This document shows, one piece after another, positions 1-5,116 of a stretch of 33,540 bases of DNA. The position numbers and the translations under genes are program-made. How positions within the stretch are numbered: the first letter of the stretch is position 1; every line of letters begins with the position of its first letter. Source of the DNA: a virus; the IMG/VR virus record IMGVR_UViG_3300046511_000161, positions 1-33,540 of that record; one strand, 5' to 3'. The notes below the pieces were generated by a model. The model ran no database searches and had not been told where the DNA came from. It saw only the letters and a list, made by a program, of their open reading frames with translations.

Positions 1-570
1 CGCGCGCGGTTCGAGATCCTCTATCCCGAGCTCGGCGTCGAGCGCCGCAGCCTTGCCCTTCGGCCGCCAGGCGACGATGCCTTCGGGCGTGCGCGAGCCT
101 GGCAGGGGCCGTGAGTAGCGCGTGAGCCCCTTGACGGTCTTGGTTGGCGGCGTCGAGGCCCTGACCGTCGTCTCGGTCCAGTGGCCCCGCTTGTCCTTGT
201 AGCCGCGCGGCCACAGCTGCGCCGCGACGGGATCCTCGACCTTGAGAATGATCGACGAGATCTGGTTGACCCCGAACGCCGCTCGGGCGTCGACGTCGAG
301 GTGCGCTGCAGCAAGAAAGAACGCATGTGCGAAGGCGTCGTCCGCGGCCTTGATATCGAGTTCGAGATAGCCGTCCTCCAGGCGGACGCCGAGATTGTTC
401 TCGTTGGCGCTGTCCCAGGATCCGATGTCGATGTCGAGCGCGCCGGCGAGGGCGTCCTTGGCGTGCGGGGTGTCGGCGTGCGGGCGGAAGAAGACGGCCG
501 GGGCGGTGAGCCGGTGGCGAGCGATGAAATGCGTGGTTAATTGCCGCTGGGTGGCGACGTCGGATGGCAT
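1..570 (-). CDS. Probable primase-polymerase (prim-pol) replication protein, N-terminal part
   Basis: The reading frame is open from an ATG at 570 to the window edge, giving 190 residues without a stop, so the C-terminus lies outside. After about 50 residues comes NNLGVRLEDGYLELDIK, then FGVNQISSIILKVEDP. I read this as the N-terminal part of a bifunctional primase/polymerase domain, in which phage members carry 'NIGVRLG..LVDLD' followed by 'FGR.S.P.SH..Y'. That family makes primers and is usually fused to a helicase or AAA+ ATPase, which would lie to the left. The expected second acidic residue after 'LD' is Lys here, and the usual SH is SS, so the active site may be altered or my family call may be wrong. 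The start has the ACGCC-ATG context shared with neighbouring genes, with GGAAAG further upstream. It sits 23 nt downstream of the GNAT-like gene. Confidence 0.5.
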   Translation of the reverse strand, partial: MPSDVATQRQLTTHFIARHRLTAPAVFFRPHADTPHAKDALAGALDIDIGSWDSANENNLGVRLEDGYLELDIKAADDAFAHAFFLAAAHLDVDARAAFGVNQISSIILKVEDPVAAQLWPRGYKDKRGHWTETTVRASTPPTKTVKGLTRYSRPLPGSRTPEGIVAWRPKGKAAALDAELGIEDLEPRA

Positions 571-593
571 GGCGTGCGTCTTTCCGGAAAGGG

Positions 594-1043
594 TTAGGTT
601 TGGGCTTCTTTTGCCAACAGGGTCAATCCCCCTTTGGACATGCCTCTTTTTGTCCAACCCGCTTTTTTGAAACAAAAACCGGGATTGACTGATTTTATTT
701 TTGTCCCATCGACATAAGTGTAAACCCGATTAGGTCCCCATTTTGTAAAAGCCATCGCTTCAGCCTCAAGGATGATGTCGGACGCGCGGCGCTGCGACTC
801 ATTGCGGAAGATCGCGCAATTGTACCCTTTCTGCCCATCCATCCGCATGTCCTCCTCCGGCCAAAGCCAGCCAAAGACGACGAGGCCAGCGGTATCGCGC
901 AGGACAAGCTTGCGGCCTGAGTAAAGGAACTGCCGCGCCCCAACTGTTCGCCGACTGTAGTGGCGATCTGCCAATTGCGAACATTCAGCATCGAAATGAT
1001 TGGTGGCGACCAAACCATCCCAAAGGGGTAACATCACTTGCAT
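594..1043 (-). CDS. GNAT-like conserved phage protein
   Basis: A 149-residue protein. It carries LADRHYSRRTVGARQF near the N-terminus, a central LVVFGWLWPE, then YNCAIFRNES and ASDIILEAEAMAF, and ends with VNPGFCFKKAGWTKRG. I recognise this layout from conserved phage and prophage proteins with an acetyltransferase-like (GNAT) fold, loosely reminiscent of Mom-type DNA-modifying acetyltransferases. The substrate is unknown and the Mom comparison is only a suggestion. Two starts are possible, ATG at 1043 or ATG at 1034. AGAGGA lies just upstream and spaces better with the second, which would give MLPLWDG. It is the penultimate gene of the leftward chain, just before the primase-like gene, so a role in DNA metabolism or modification would fit. 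Confidence 0.6.
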   Translation of the reverse strand: MQVMLPLWDGLVATNHFDAECSQLADRHYSRRTVGARQFLYSGRKLVLRDTAGLVVFGWLWPEEDMRMDGQKGYNCAIFRNESQRRASDIILEAEAMAFTKWGPNRVYTYVDGTKIKSVNPGFCFKKAGWTKRGMSKGGLTLLAKEAQT

Positions 1044-1141
1044 TATCCTCTGTGGACGGCTATGGATGTTCAGGGGCTATTCGCGTCCAGCCCCTCCTTT
1101 CGGGGCCCTCGTTGCATGGCGTGGCGGGGGCCCCAGTCGTT

Positions 1142-1363
1142 TCAGCGTCTCAAAAGATTGCCGCGCGCCGGAACGCAATTATAGAGCGCCTGCGCCTGCT
1201 GCGCCGCCATCTGCGGATAGTCGTTTCGCGCCGCCCGGGCCTCCAGATCGCGAATGCGATCGTCCAGTTCTCGGATCCTGGCCTCGGCTGCCTCAAGGCG
1301 CGCATCATTCCGTTTCGGCGCCGCGATCGCCGGCAGGAAAGCAAGCAGGCTCATCAGTGACAT
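1142..1363 (-). CDS. Small coiled-coil protein with hydrophobic N-terminus
   Basis: A 73-residue protein. The first 16 residues are hydrophobic (MSLMSLLAFLPAIAAP), followed by a charged segment with heptad character (ARLEAAEARIRELDDRIRDLEARA), so an N-terminal membrane anchor plus a short coiled coil is likely. I chose ATG at 1363 because AGGAG lies 7 nt upstream; the frame stays open further upstream but has no ribosome site there. It overlaps the end of the preceding gene by 59 nt, a longer overlap than others in this chain. I do not recognise a family. Membrane-anchored coiled-coil peptides of this size can be lysis or superinfection-exclusion factors, but nothing here identifies one. Confidence 0.55.
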   Translation of the reverse strand: MSLMSLLAFLPAIAAPKRNDARLEAAEARIRELDDRIRDLEARAARNDYPQMAAQQAQALYNCVPARGNLLRR

Positions 1364-1805
1364 TGGTTTCTCCTCTTCGTTGCGTCTCGAGCGCGGCCGC
1401 GGCCTTCTCGACATAGCCCGCCCATTTCGCTCGGCCGAGATCAATCTGCCATTCGTCGCCGAATGAGTTCAGCATCAACATGCCGTCCTCGACGCCCAGG
1501 ATGCGCCAGGCGCGGTCCTGGCTGATCAGCCAGCAATGAGCGTCGCTCTGTTCCTCGAACACCCCTGGCGGCCGCGGCGGGGTCAGGGAGGGGTATAGGA
1601 CGCCGGCCTGGGCAAGCGCGATGATCCCGTCGGTCGCCGGCGCCGGGTTGCGCTTCTCCTCGCCGTTGATCAGGACCAGGGTGGCGTGCCAGCGGCGCCA
1701 CTGGAACAGCGTCGCCTGGTAGGCGGAGAACTCGCCGCCGAAATCCCGGAACATCTCCGCCCAGTCCGGCTCTTCGGTCGCGGCGGCCGCCTCGGCGGGG
1801 CTCAT
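1305..1805 (-). CDS. Hypothetical phage protein, 166 aa
   Basis: A 166-residue protein of unrecognised family. The middle is rich in Trp and Leu (FQWRRWHATLVLINGEE), followed by a Pro-rich stretch (LTPPRPPGVF) and a compact globular-looking part (DAHCWLISQDRAWRILGVEDG). The ATG at 1805 is preceded by AGGAGAGG at good spacing and overlaps the stop of the upstream gene in an ATGA junction, so the start is well supported. The last 20 or so residues overlap the next gene. No metal-binding or catalytic motif stands out. The position in the leftward early cluster is its only functional clue. Confidence 0.6.
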   Translation of the reverse strand: MSPAEAAAATEEPDWAEMFRDFGGEFSAYQATLFQWRRWHATLVLINGEEKRNPAPATDGIIALAQAGVLYPSLTPPRPPGVFEEQSDAHCWLISQDRAWRILGVEDGMLMLNSFGDEWQIDLGRAKWAGYVEKAAAALETQRRGETNVTDEPACFPAGDRGAETE

Positions 1806-1981
1806 ATCAGCCTCTCCTTGGCCAGCAGCGCCTCATAGTCGGCCAGGATAGCGCCGAGGACCGATATCTCGTAGTCGGCCTTCCGTTGGCTCATCCGGCC
1901 TTCGGACACGCGCCTGGGATAGACCCGGGCGCGCAAGGTCATCTCGCGTTTGAGGCAGTTGATCTTGTCCTCGGTGGTCAT
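1802..1981 (-). CDS. Conserved small coiled-coil phage protein ('RMSQxKADYEI' family)
   Basis: A 59-residue protein with the pattern KINCLKREMTLRARVYPRRV followed by RMSQRKADYEISVL and ILADYEALL. I recognise this arrangement (a helix, 'VYPRxVxxGRMSQxKAxxEI', a second helix) as a short conserved protein found in many phages and prophages of Alphaproteobacteria, with no established function. It should fold as a helical hairpin. I chose ATG at 1981 because it forms an ATGA overlap with the upstream stop. A GTG at 2005 would add eight residues, but I see no ribosome site for it. It ends in an ATGA overlap with the next gene. Confidence 0.65.
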   Translation of the reverse strand: MTTEDKINCLKREMTLRARVYPRRVSEGRMSQRKADYEISVLGAILADYEALLAKERLI

Positions 1982-2190
1982 GTAAGGGCGATTTTCTTGA
2001 TCCACTCGGCCAGCCCGGGGGCCTGGTAGTCGATCTGGTCGCGGTGCTGATCCATCAGCGCCTCGAGGCTGTAGCCAAGCCCGCGCAGGTCATCGAGACA
2101 TTCGCGCGCCGACTCGGCGCTGTCGCAGGCCTTGCCAGGACGAGCCCCAACCTGGCCGCAGCAAAGACAGACGCGCTTATCGATCCTCAT
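1978..2190 (-). CDS. Small cysteine-containing phage protein
   Basis: A 70-residue protein with VCLCCGQVG near the N-terminus and two more cysteines (Cys23 and Cys31), so a small zinc-binding knuckle is possible. The remainder, ECLDDLRGLGYSLEALMDQH and onward, is predicted helical. The ATG at 2190 is preceded by GGAAAGGAAG and joins the upstream gene by an ATGA overlap. Function is unknown. Early-region proteins of this kind often bind nucleic acid or a host protein, but that is only inference from size and position. Confidence 0.55.
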   Translation of the reverse strand: MRIDKRVCLCCGQVGARPGKACDSAESARECLDDLRGLGYSLEALMDQHRDQIDYQAPGLAEWIKKIALT

Positions 2191-2525
2191 GCCCGCTTCC
2201 TTTCCGCGACGATGCCCGCGTTCTCCTCGTTGACGATCCGGATCATCTCTTGGGTGACATAGCGCTCACGCGCGGCGTCGATCCCCATCGCCTCGATGAT
2301 GTCGTTGATCTCAGCCGCCTTGCCGTAGCGATAGCTCGGCGCGTCGCCGGTCAGGCAGGAATAGTAGATCGTGTTTTTCGCCCGCCCGAAGATCTTCATC
2401 AGGACGCGCAGCCGCACGCCATCGCGCCAGAGCACGTTCATGGCGATGCGGTCGGCGAGGGGAACCTCGTTCTTGGCCGGCGCCCGTCGCGCCTGGCGGA
2501 TGAGGTCGTGGTCCAGCTTGGTCAT
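2187..2525 (-). CDS. HTH-like small protein
   Basis: A 112-residue protein. Residues 23-60 or so (PLADRIAMNVLWRDGVRLRVLMKIFGRAKNTIYYSCLTG) look like a helix-turn-helix unit in which 'MKIFGRAKNTIYY' would be the turn and recognition helix. The C-terminal half is helical and charged. It may be a small DNA-binding regulator. The upstream 163-residue protein at 4304-4795 has a comparable unit (AKNMVVARAFDISLTTASNI), so the phage may encode two such factors. The start at 2525 is supported by GGAAGG upstream and by the ATGA overlap with the preceding gene. Confidence 0.55.
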   Translation of the reverse strand: MTKLDHDLIRQARRAPAKNEVPLADRIAMNVLWRDGVRLRVLMKIFGRAKNTIYYSCLTGDAPSYRYGKAAEINDIIEAMGIDAARERYVTQEMIRIVNEENAGIVAERKRA

Positions 2526-2707
2526 GGCGGCGGCCTTCCGAAAGCGCGGGCCAGATTGACCCGCATGGCGTCCTTAGCACGGTCCTCCTCGACGATCGCG
2601 CGCTCGGCCTCCTTGAGCGCGGCGACGTCGATCGCGCGCCGCTTGGCGGCGAACATCAGCGCCCAATGCCGATTGACCTTGGGATTGCGCCCGGGCCCGA
2701 CGTTCAT
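2522..2707 (-). CDS. Hypothetical basic helical protein, 61 aa
   Basis: A 61-residue protein, mostly helical and strongly charged (AAKRRAIDVAALKEAERAIVEEDRAKDAM). No family is recognised. It sits between the membrane peptide gene at 2704-2805, whose TGA it overlaps by ATGA, and the HTH-like gene, and so belongs to the tightly linked chain. Ribosome-site evidence is weak (CTGGAG about 8 nt upstream). The reading frame is short and rests mainly on the unbroken series of overlaps. Confidence 0.45.
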   Translation of the reverse strand: MNVGPGRNPKVNRHWALMFAAKRRAIDVAALKEAERAIVEEDRAKDAMRVNLARAFGRPPP

Positions 2708-2805
2708 GTCAGGCTCCAGGCGTAGAACGCGATCGAGCCGAAGACGAGGACGCCGGTGAGGGCCAGGACGAGGACGGCGAGGGTCACATCCTTAAGCTTC
2801 TGCAT
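2704..2805 (-). CDS. Single-span membrane peptide, 33 aa
   Basis: A 33-codon frame: MQKLKD, then a hydrophobic run of about 22 residues (LAVLVLALTGVLVFGSIAF), then YAWSLT. A GGGAGGA ribosome site lies 5-6 nt upstream of the ATG at 2805, which is strong support for such a small gene. The start lies within the last 14 nt of the preceding gene and the TGA overlaps the next ATG. The short basic N-terminus followed by one transmembrane helix suits a small inner-membrane phage peptide. Function is unknown. Confidence 0.6.
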   Translation of the reverse strand: MQKLKDVTLAVLVLALTGVLVFGSIAFYAWSLT

Positions 2806-3010
2806 GGTTGTCCTCCCAGTCGATGTACTCGAGCGCGGTGCGGGCCTCGTTCCACGACATAAAGGCGAGGAGCTCGGCCATTGCGTCTTCATGCGAGCAG
2901 TCGGGCCATTCGGTGAACTTTTGCAGGCGCGCGCGCGCGTCGCCGGCGAGCATCTTGACGCGGTCACGCTCCTCAAGGTCGCGCTTGGCGGCGGTGAAGG
3001 GGTCGGTCAT
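2792..3010 (-). CDS. Hypothetical acidic helical protein, 72 aa
   Basis: A 72-residue protein: MTDPFTAAKRDLEERDRV, then a helical region and CSHEDAMAELLAFMSWNEAR, ending in an acidic tail (YIDWEDNHAEA). No family is recognised. The ATG at 3010 overlaps the upstream TGA (ATGA) and has the ACGCC start context. A second ATG five codons upstream (3025) lies inside the preceding gene and is less likely. The stop overlaps the membrane-peptide gene by 14 nt, which suggests translational coupling of the two. Confidence 0.55.
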   Translation of the reverse strand: MTDPFTAAKRDLEERDRVKMLAGDARARLQKFTEWPDCSHEDAMAELLAFMSWNEARTALEYIDWEDNHAEA

Positions 3011-3144
3011 GGCGTGCGTCTCCATCGAATGTAGTCGCTTCGCAAGGCGAAGCACATGAACCCGCCAGGCGCGCGGGCGATGACCTGGGCGCGCGGGTAG
3101 CGCCGGCGCGCGGTCTTGTAAGTCTTGCAGGGGCAGAAGATCAT
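3007..3144 (-). CDS. Micro-protein with CxC motif, 45 aa
   Basis: A 45-codon frame bounded on both sides by ATGA overlaps. It begins MIFCPCKTYKTARRRYPRAQ, has a third cysteine (GGFMCFA), and ends RWRRTP. It is very basic and has three Cys, so metal or nucleic-acid binding is possible. The last codons, ACG CCA TGA, also supply the ACGCC start context and ATG of the next gene. The filled spacing and the double ATGA coupling support it, but it has no clear ribosome site of its own and I know no family for it. Confidence 0.5.
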   Translation of the reverse strand: MIFCPCKTYKTARRRYPRAQVIARAPGGFMCFALRSDYIRWRRTP

Positions 3145-3392
3145 GAGACGTTCCCCGGCTTAAGGGGGACGAGGCGGCCCGCGGTCCAAGCATAAGTGAC
3201 CGGATCGCTGGACGGAACCGTCCGCCAGGACTTGACCGAACTCCAGCGATTGAAGAGGTCAATCGCGTATGAGCCGGCCTCGCTCTGGGTGGCGAAGCGC
3301 AAGGCATTGGAGGTGTATTGGCCGCTCGAGTCGGCCAAGACCTCGGCCTTCCAGCTGGTGGCCGGCTCTTCAGCTTCGGTTTGCGCGTGCAT
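3141..3392 (-). CDS. Small conserved phage protein (SWK-AEV-ALRFAT type)
   Basis: An 83-residue protein. The core, SWKAEVLADSSGQYTSNALR then FATQSEAGSYAIDLFNRWSSV, matches a short family I have seen repeatedly in phage genomes ('WKAEVxADxSGxWxxNxLRFATxxEAxxYAxDLxxRW'). It is probably a small alpha/beta domain, and its role is unknown. The ATG at 3392 is preceded by AAGGGGA and the ACGCC context. The first 23 nt overlap the end of the preceding gene, and the stop overlaps the CxC micro-protein gene. Confidence 0.65.
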   Translation of the reverse strand: MHAQTEAEEPATSWKAEVLADSSGQYTSNALRFATQSEAGSYAIDLFNRWSSVKSWRTVPSSDPVTYAWTAGRLVPLKPGNVS

Positions 3393-3636
3393 GGCGTTCC
3401 CCTTCGTAGACGGGTTTCGAGGTGGTGGCGTCGAGGCCGCCGGTCCAGCGCGGCAGGCATTCCTCCCAGGTCGGCCAATAGCGCCGGCTTGGCCGGTGGT
3501 TGCCTCTGATCTCGGGGTCGGGATGAAACATCCAGCCCGAGTTTTGGGTGTAGCGGGCGACGCCGAGATGGGTTCCCGTCCCGGGCTTTTGCCCGATTGG
3601 GGTCCAATAGAGGTGGATGGCGGGGACTTCGATCAT
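3370..3636 (-). CDS. Hypothetical protein, 88 aa
   Basis: An 88-residue protein rich in Trp, Pro and Arg (IHLYWTPIGQKPGTG, GWMFHPDPEIRGNH, YWPTWEECLPRWTGG). No family is recognised. The ATG at 3636 has GAGGAA upstream at good distance and the ACGCC start context, and it overlaps the upstream TGA. The C-terminus overlaps the next gene by 23 nt. The unusual aromatic content suggests a compact or partner-binding protein, but no specific function can be read from it. Confidence 0.5.
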   Translation of the reverse strand: MIEVPAIHLYWTPIGQKPGTGTHLGVARYTQNSGWMFHPDPEIRGNHRPSRRYWPTWEECLPRWTGGLDATTSKPVYEGERHARANRS

Positions 3637-3809
3637 GGCGTTTCCTCATTGGCGACGAGGGCGAGGCTCTGGTCGACTGCGGTGCACACCAGGGTGAAAT
3701 CGGATGGCCGGGAGAACGCGGCGATGAACGCCTCGGCCCCGGCGCGGGTGGAGAAGGCCTGGGCGTAGGGGCCTTCGCCGTCGCGGTAGACAACCAGGAA
3801 AATGGGCAT
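3633..3809 (-). CDS. Small protein with YRDGEGPYAQAFSTRA segment, 58 aa
   Basis: A 58-codon frame. It begins MPIFLVVYRDGEGPYAQAFS, continues with TRAGAEAFIAAFSRPSDFTL, and ends NEETP. It looks like a small beta-alpha-beta unit, similar in feel to the 75-residue protein encoded just upstream. The ATG at 3809 follows GAAAGGAAACACGCC, so both ribosome site and start context are good. The final ACG CCA TGA codons overlap the next start, as in the CxC micro-protein gene. No family is recognised. Confidence 0.6.
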   Translation of the reverse strand: MPIFLVVYRDGEGPYAQAFSTRAGAEAFIAAFSRPSDFTLVCTAVDQSLALVANEETP

Positions 3810-3830
3810 GGCGTGTTTCCTTTCGTTTGA

Positions 3831-4058
3831 TCAACTGTCCTCGGGCTCGACGGCGAACTGGCGCAGCGCGCCGCGGTGCGCGACCATAAAATCAATCGCG
3901 TCGTTCTCGTCGTCGTTGTCGCGGCAGATGATAGAGCCGCGAAACTCGGTCACATAATCGATCAGCCACGCCTCGGCCGCGCTGCGACGGGGGAAGTCGC
4001 CGCACAGGGTCGGGATGCTGTAGGCGGAGATGAGCTCCTTGACTTTGTAAGTGGCCAT
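3831..4058 (-). CDS. Hypothetical protein, 75 aa
   Basis: A 75-residue protein: MATYKVKELISAYSIPTLCG, then FPRRSAAEAWLIDYVTEFRG, then an acidic stretch (CRDNDDENDAIDF) and an acidic end. The alpha/beta pattern suggests a small globular domain. It is the first gene downstream of the 25-bp promoter-like element at 4090-4114, so it probably heads the long leftward transcript. The ATG at 4058 is preceded by AAAGGACACGCC, one of the clearest copies of the shared start context. Function is unknown. Confidence 0.6.
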   Translation of the reverse strand: MATYKVKELISAYSIPTLCGDFPRRSAAEAWLIDYVTEFRGSIICRDNDDENDAIDFMVAHRGALRQFAVEPEDS

Positions 4059-4089
4059 GGCGTGTCCTTTCGGGTCGATGTTCGTGGCG

Positions 4090-4114
4090 TAGTCCTATTT
4101 ATTGTCCTTGTCAA
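4090..4114 (-). promoter_or_regulatory. 25-bp promoter-like element, copy 1
   Basis: Read on the minus strand the element is TTGACAAGGACA, then ATAA, then ATAGGACTA. It starts with a perfect -35 hexamer and matches a second copy at 5992-6016 in 21 of 25 positions. It lies 31 nt upstream of the ATG at 4058 and overlaps the last codons of the preceding gene. No good -10 hexamer occurs at 17-nt spacing in this copy, so the conserved AGGAC repeats may be an operator or part of a phage-specific promoter. Confidence 0.5.
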
Positions 4115-4301
4115 TAGAGGTTTGGTGAAGATTGGCGTAAATTTCGCTGAACGCCTTACGCCATTTTTTCGAGCCCTTGGGATAAGGAATGGCGGCGATT
4201 TCGCGTTTGATGCGCGCCTCGTCGTCCCACCATTTGGAGGCGGCAGCGTAAAAGCGGCTGGCCCAGCTGCGGGCGCGTTCCAGTTCATCGCTGCGGTTCA
4301 T
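4095..4301 (-). CDS. Hypothetical charged helical protein, 68 aa
   Basis: A 68-residue basic protein: MNRSDELERARSWASRFYAA, then SKWWDDEARIKREIAAIPYP, and KGSKKWRKAFSEIYANLHQT before a charged tail. It is mainly helical with many Trp and Lys/Arg residues, and no family is recognised. It starts 2 nt after the stop of the HTH-like gene, with GGAATAACC as a weak ribosome site, so the two are probably co-transcribed. Its C-terminal codons contain the promoter-like element that starts the next unit. Confidence 0.55.
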   Translation of the reverse strand: MNRSDELERARSWASRFYAAASKWWDDEARIKREIAAIPYPKGSKKWRKAFSEIYANLHQTSIDKDNK

Positions 4302-4303
4302 GG

Positions 4304-4795
4304 TTATTCCAGCCCTTTGCTGATGCGCCAGGCCTGGATTTCTTTGCCGCTCATGCCCTCCAGGTTTTTCGGGCGCCCGCGGGGTTTGGGATTGCGCTCG
4401 GCGCGAATTTCGCGGTGCGCCTGGCGGATGCGCTCGAATATGTCAACGCCGAGCGCCTCGAATTCGCGCGCGACGTTTTCATAGCGCCGCGATCGGTTGG
4501 GGTTGCGAATTTTGTTGTGGTCGCGCGGCCGGATATTTTCGACCATGGCGCCGTCGCGGTAGATCATTTCGCGCTGCCAAGGGGTCGGGTCTTGCTCGAG
4601 ACATCCGGAGATATTGGAGGCGGTCGTCAGGCTGATATCGAAGGCCCGCGCGACCACCATATTCTTTGCGCCGCCGTACATTGCGGCAAAGGCCGCGCAC
4701 TGGTCGTTGAATGACATCTTACGCCCGCCGCCGGTGTTACTCGCGCGGAGCTGCGCCATGGCGTTTTCGACATTCCAGCTGGTGTTTTCTGGCAT
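4304..4795 (-). CDS. HTH-like DNA-binding protein, 163 aa
   Basis: A 163-residue protein. Residues 28-65 or so (MSFNDQCAAFAAMYGGAKN, then MVVARAFDISLTTASNISGC) look like a helix-turn-helix: an N-terminal helix, 'VARAFDIS', a turn, and 'LTTASNISGCL' as recognition helix. The C-terminal half is strongly basic (RNPNRSRRYENV, RAERNPKPRGRPKNL) with an AT-hook-like GRPK, consistent with DNA binding. As first gene of its unit, behind a good promoter, it could be an early regulator. The ATG at 4795 has CGGAG 8 nt upstream. An internal ATG at 4759 carries the shared ACGCC context and would remove 12 residues, so it is a possible alternative start. Confidence 0.6.
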   Translation of the reverse strand: MPENTSWNVENAMAQLRASNTGGGRKMSFNDQCAAFAAMYGGAKNMVVARAFDISLTTASNISGCLEQDPTPWQREMIYRDGAMVENIRPRDHNKIRNPNRSRRYENVAREFEALGVDIFERIRQAHREIRAERNPKPRGRPKNLEGMSGKEIQAWRISKGLE

Positions 4796-4831
4796 CCTGG
4801 TTCTCCGAAGTTTCTCAACTTAAGATCAAAT

Positions 4832-4859
4832 GATTTACCGTTATTTCATTTTAAGTCAA
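4832..4859 (-). promoter_or_regulatory. Sigma70-like promoter for the HTH-like gene
   Basis: On the minus strand TTGACT (4859-4854) is followed after 16 nt by TAAATC (4837-4832), in an AT-rich stretch that contrasts with the GC-rich surroundings. The ATG of the 163-residue protein is about 37 nt downstream. This is the best bacterial-type promoter I see in the window. It suggests that the host RNA polymerase reads the leftward early genes. Confidence 0.55.
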
Positions 4860-5020
4860 GCCTTACTATCGCGCGCGAGGAAGGGGGTTTTTTCGGACCT
4901 TGCGCTTTTTTTCCTCTTACCTTTTTCGAGGCCTCTTCAAATGAATTACCAATATAAAGAAAATCAAGTTGAGGCCCGGAGGCCCAAACCTTCGTTCGCG
5001 AAATGAGGCCGCGGCCGGGC
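4860..5020. other. Non-coding spacer between leftward units
   Basis: This spacer lies between the intrinsic terminator and the promoter near 4832-4859. I see no convincing gene. It contains palindromes (TCGCGCGCGA at 4869-4878, GGCCGCGGCC at 5007-5016), a third copy of GAGGCCTC (4928-4935) that also forms the terminator stem, two pyrimidine-rich runs on the plus strand (T6 near 4888, T7 near 4906), and an AT-rich patch near 4937-4968. No ATG-initiated leftward frame with a ribosome site occurs here. Confidence 0.4.
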
Positions 5021-5048
5021 AAAAAAAAGAGGCCTCTTGCGAGGCCTC
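5021..5048 (-). terminator. Intrinsic terminator after the GP88-like unit
   Basis: Read on the minus strand: GAGGCCTC, loop GCAA, GAGGCCTC, then eight T. The 8-bp stem is perfect, the loop is a GNRA tetraloop and the U-tract is uninterrupted, so this is a textbook rho-independent terminator. The hairpin overlaps the stop codon of the 22-residue peptide gene. It isolates the GP88-like gene as a separate transcription unit. Confidence 0.9.
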
Positions 5049-5115
5049 AAATCCGGTCCGTAGCGATCGCCCATAGGGCGAGCGCCAGGGATAGGGCGAG
5101 GGCGATCTCAGGCAT
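5047..5115 (-). CDS. Hydrophobic micro-peptide, 22 aa
   Basis: A 22-codon frame starting one base after the stop of the GP88-like gene: MPEIALALSLALALWAIATD and two further residues. It is nearly all hydrophobic with one acidic residue at each end, so it would form one short transmembrane helix. Its TGA sits inside the terminator hairpin. The ribosome site is weak and translation would depend on coupling to the preceding gene. It may be a real membrane peptide or chance, and the sequence alone does not settle this. Confidence 0.35.
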   Translation of the reverse strand: MPEIALALSLALALWAIATDRI

Positions 5116-5116
5116 G

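Noticed and set aside
1070-1117. 15-codon minus-strand frame (leader peptide?) with the ACGCC-ATG context
   Set aside because: There is no ribosome site beyond the shared context and no sign of attenuation. GC-rich hairpins nearby lack a U-tract. Kept only as a note on the start motif.
2792-3895. 367-codon minus-strand frame covering several small genes
   Set aside because: Only the last 72 codons from the ATG at 3010 are supported. The upstream part is Pro/Arg-rich out-of-frame sequence across five other genes with good starts.
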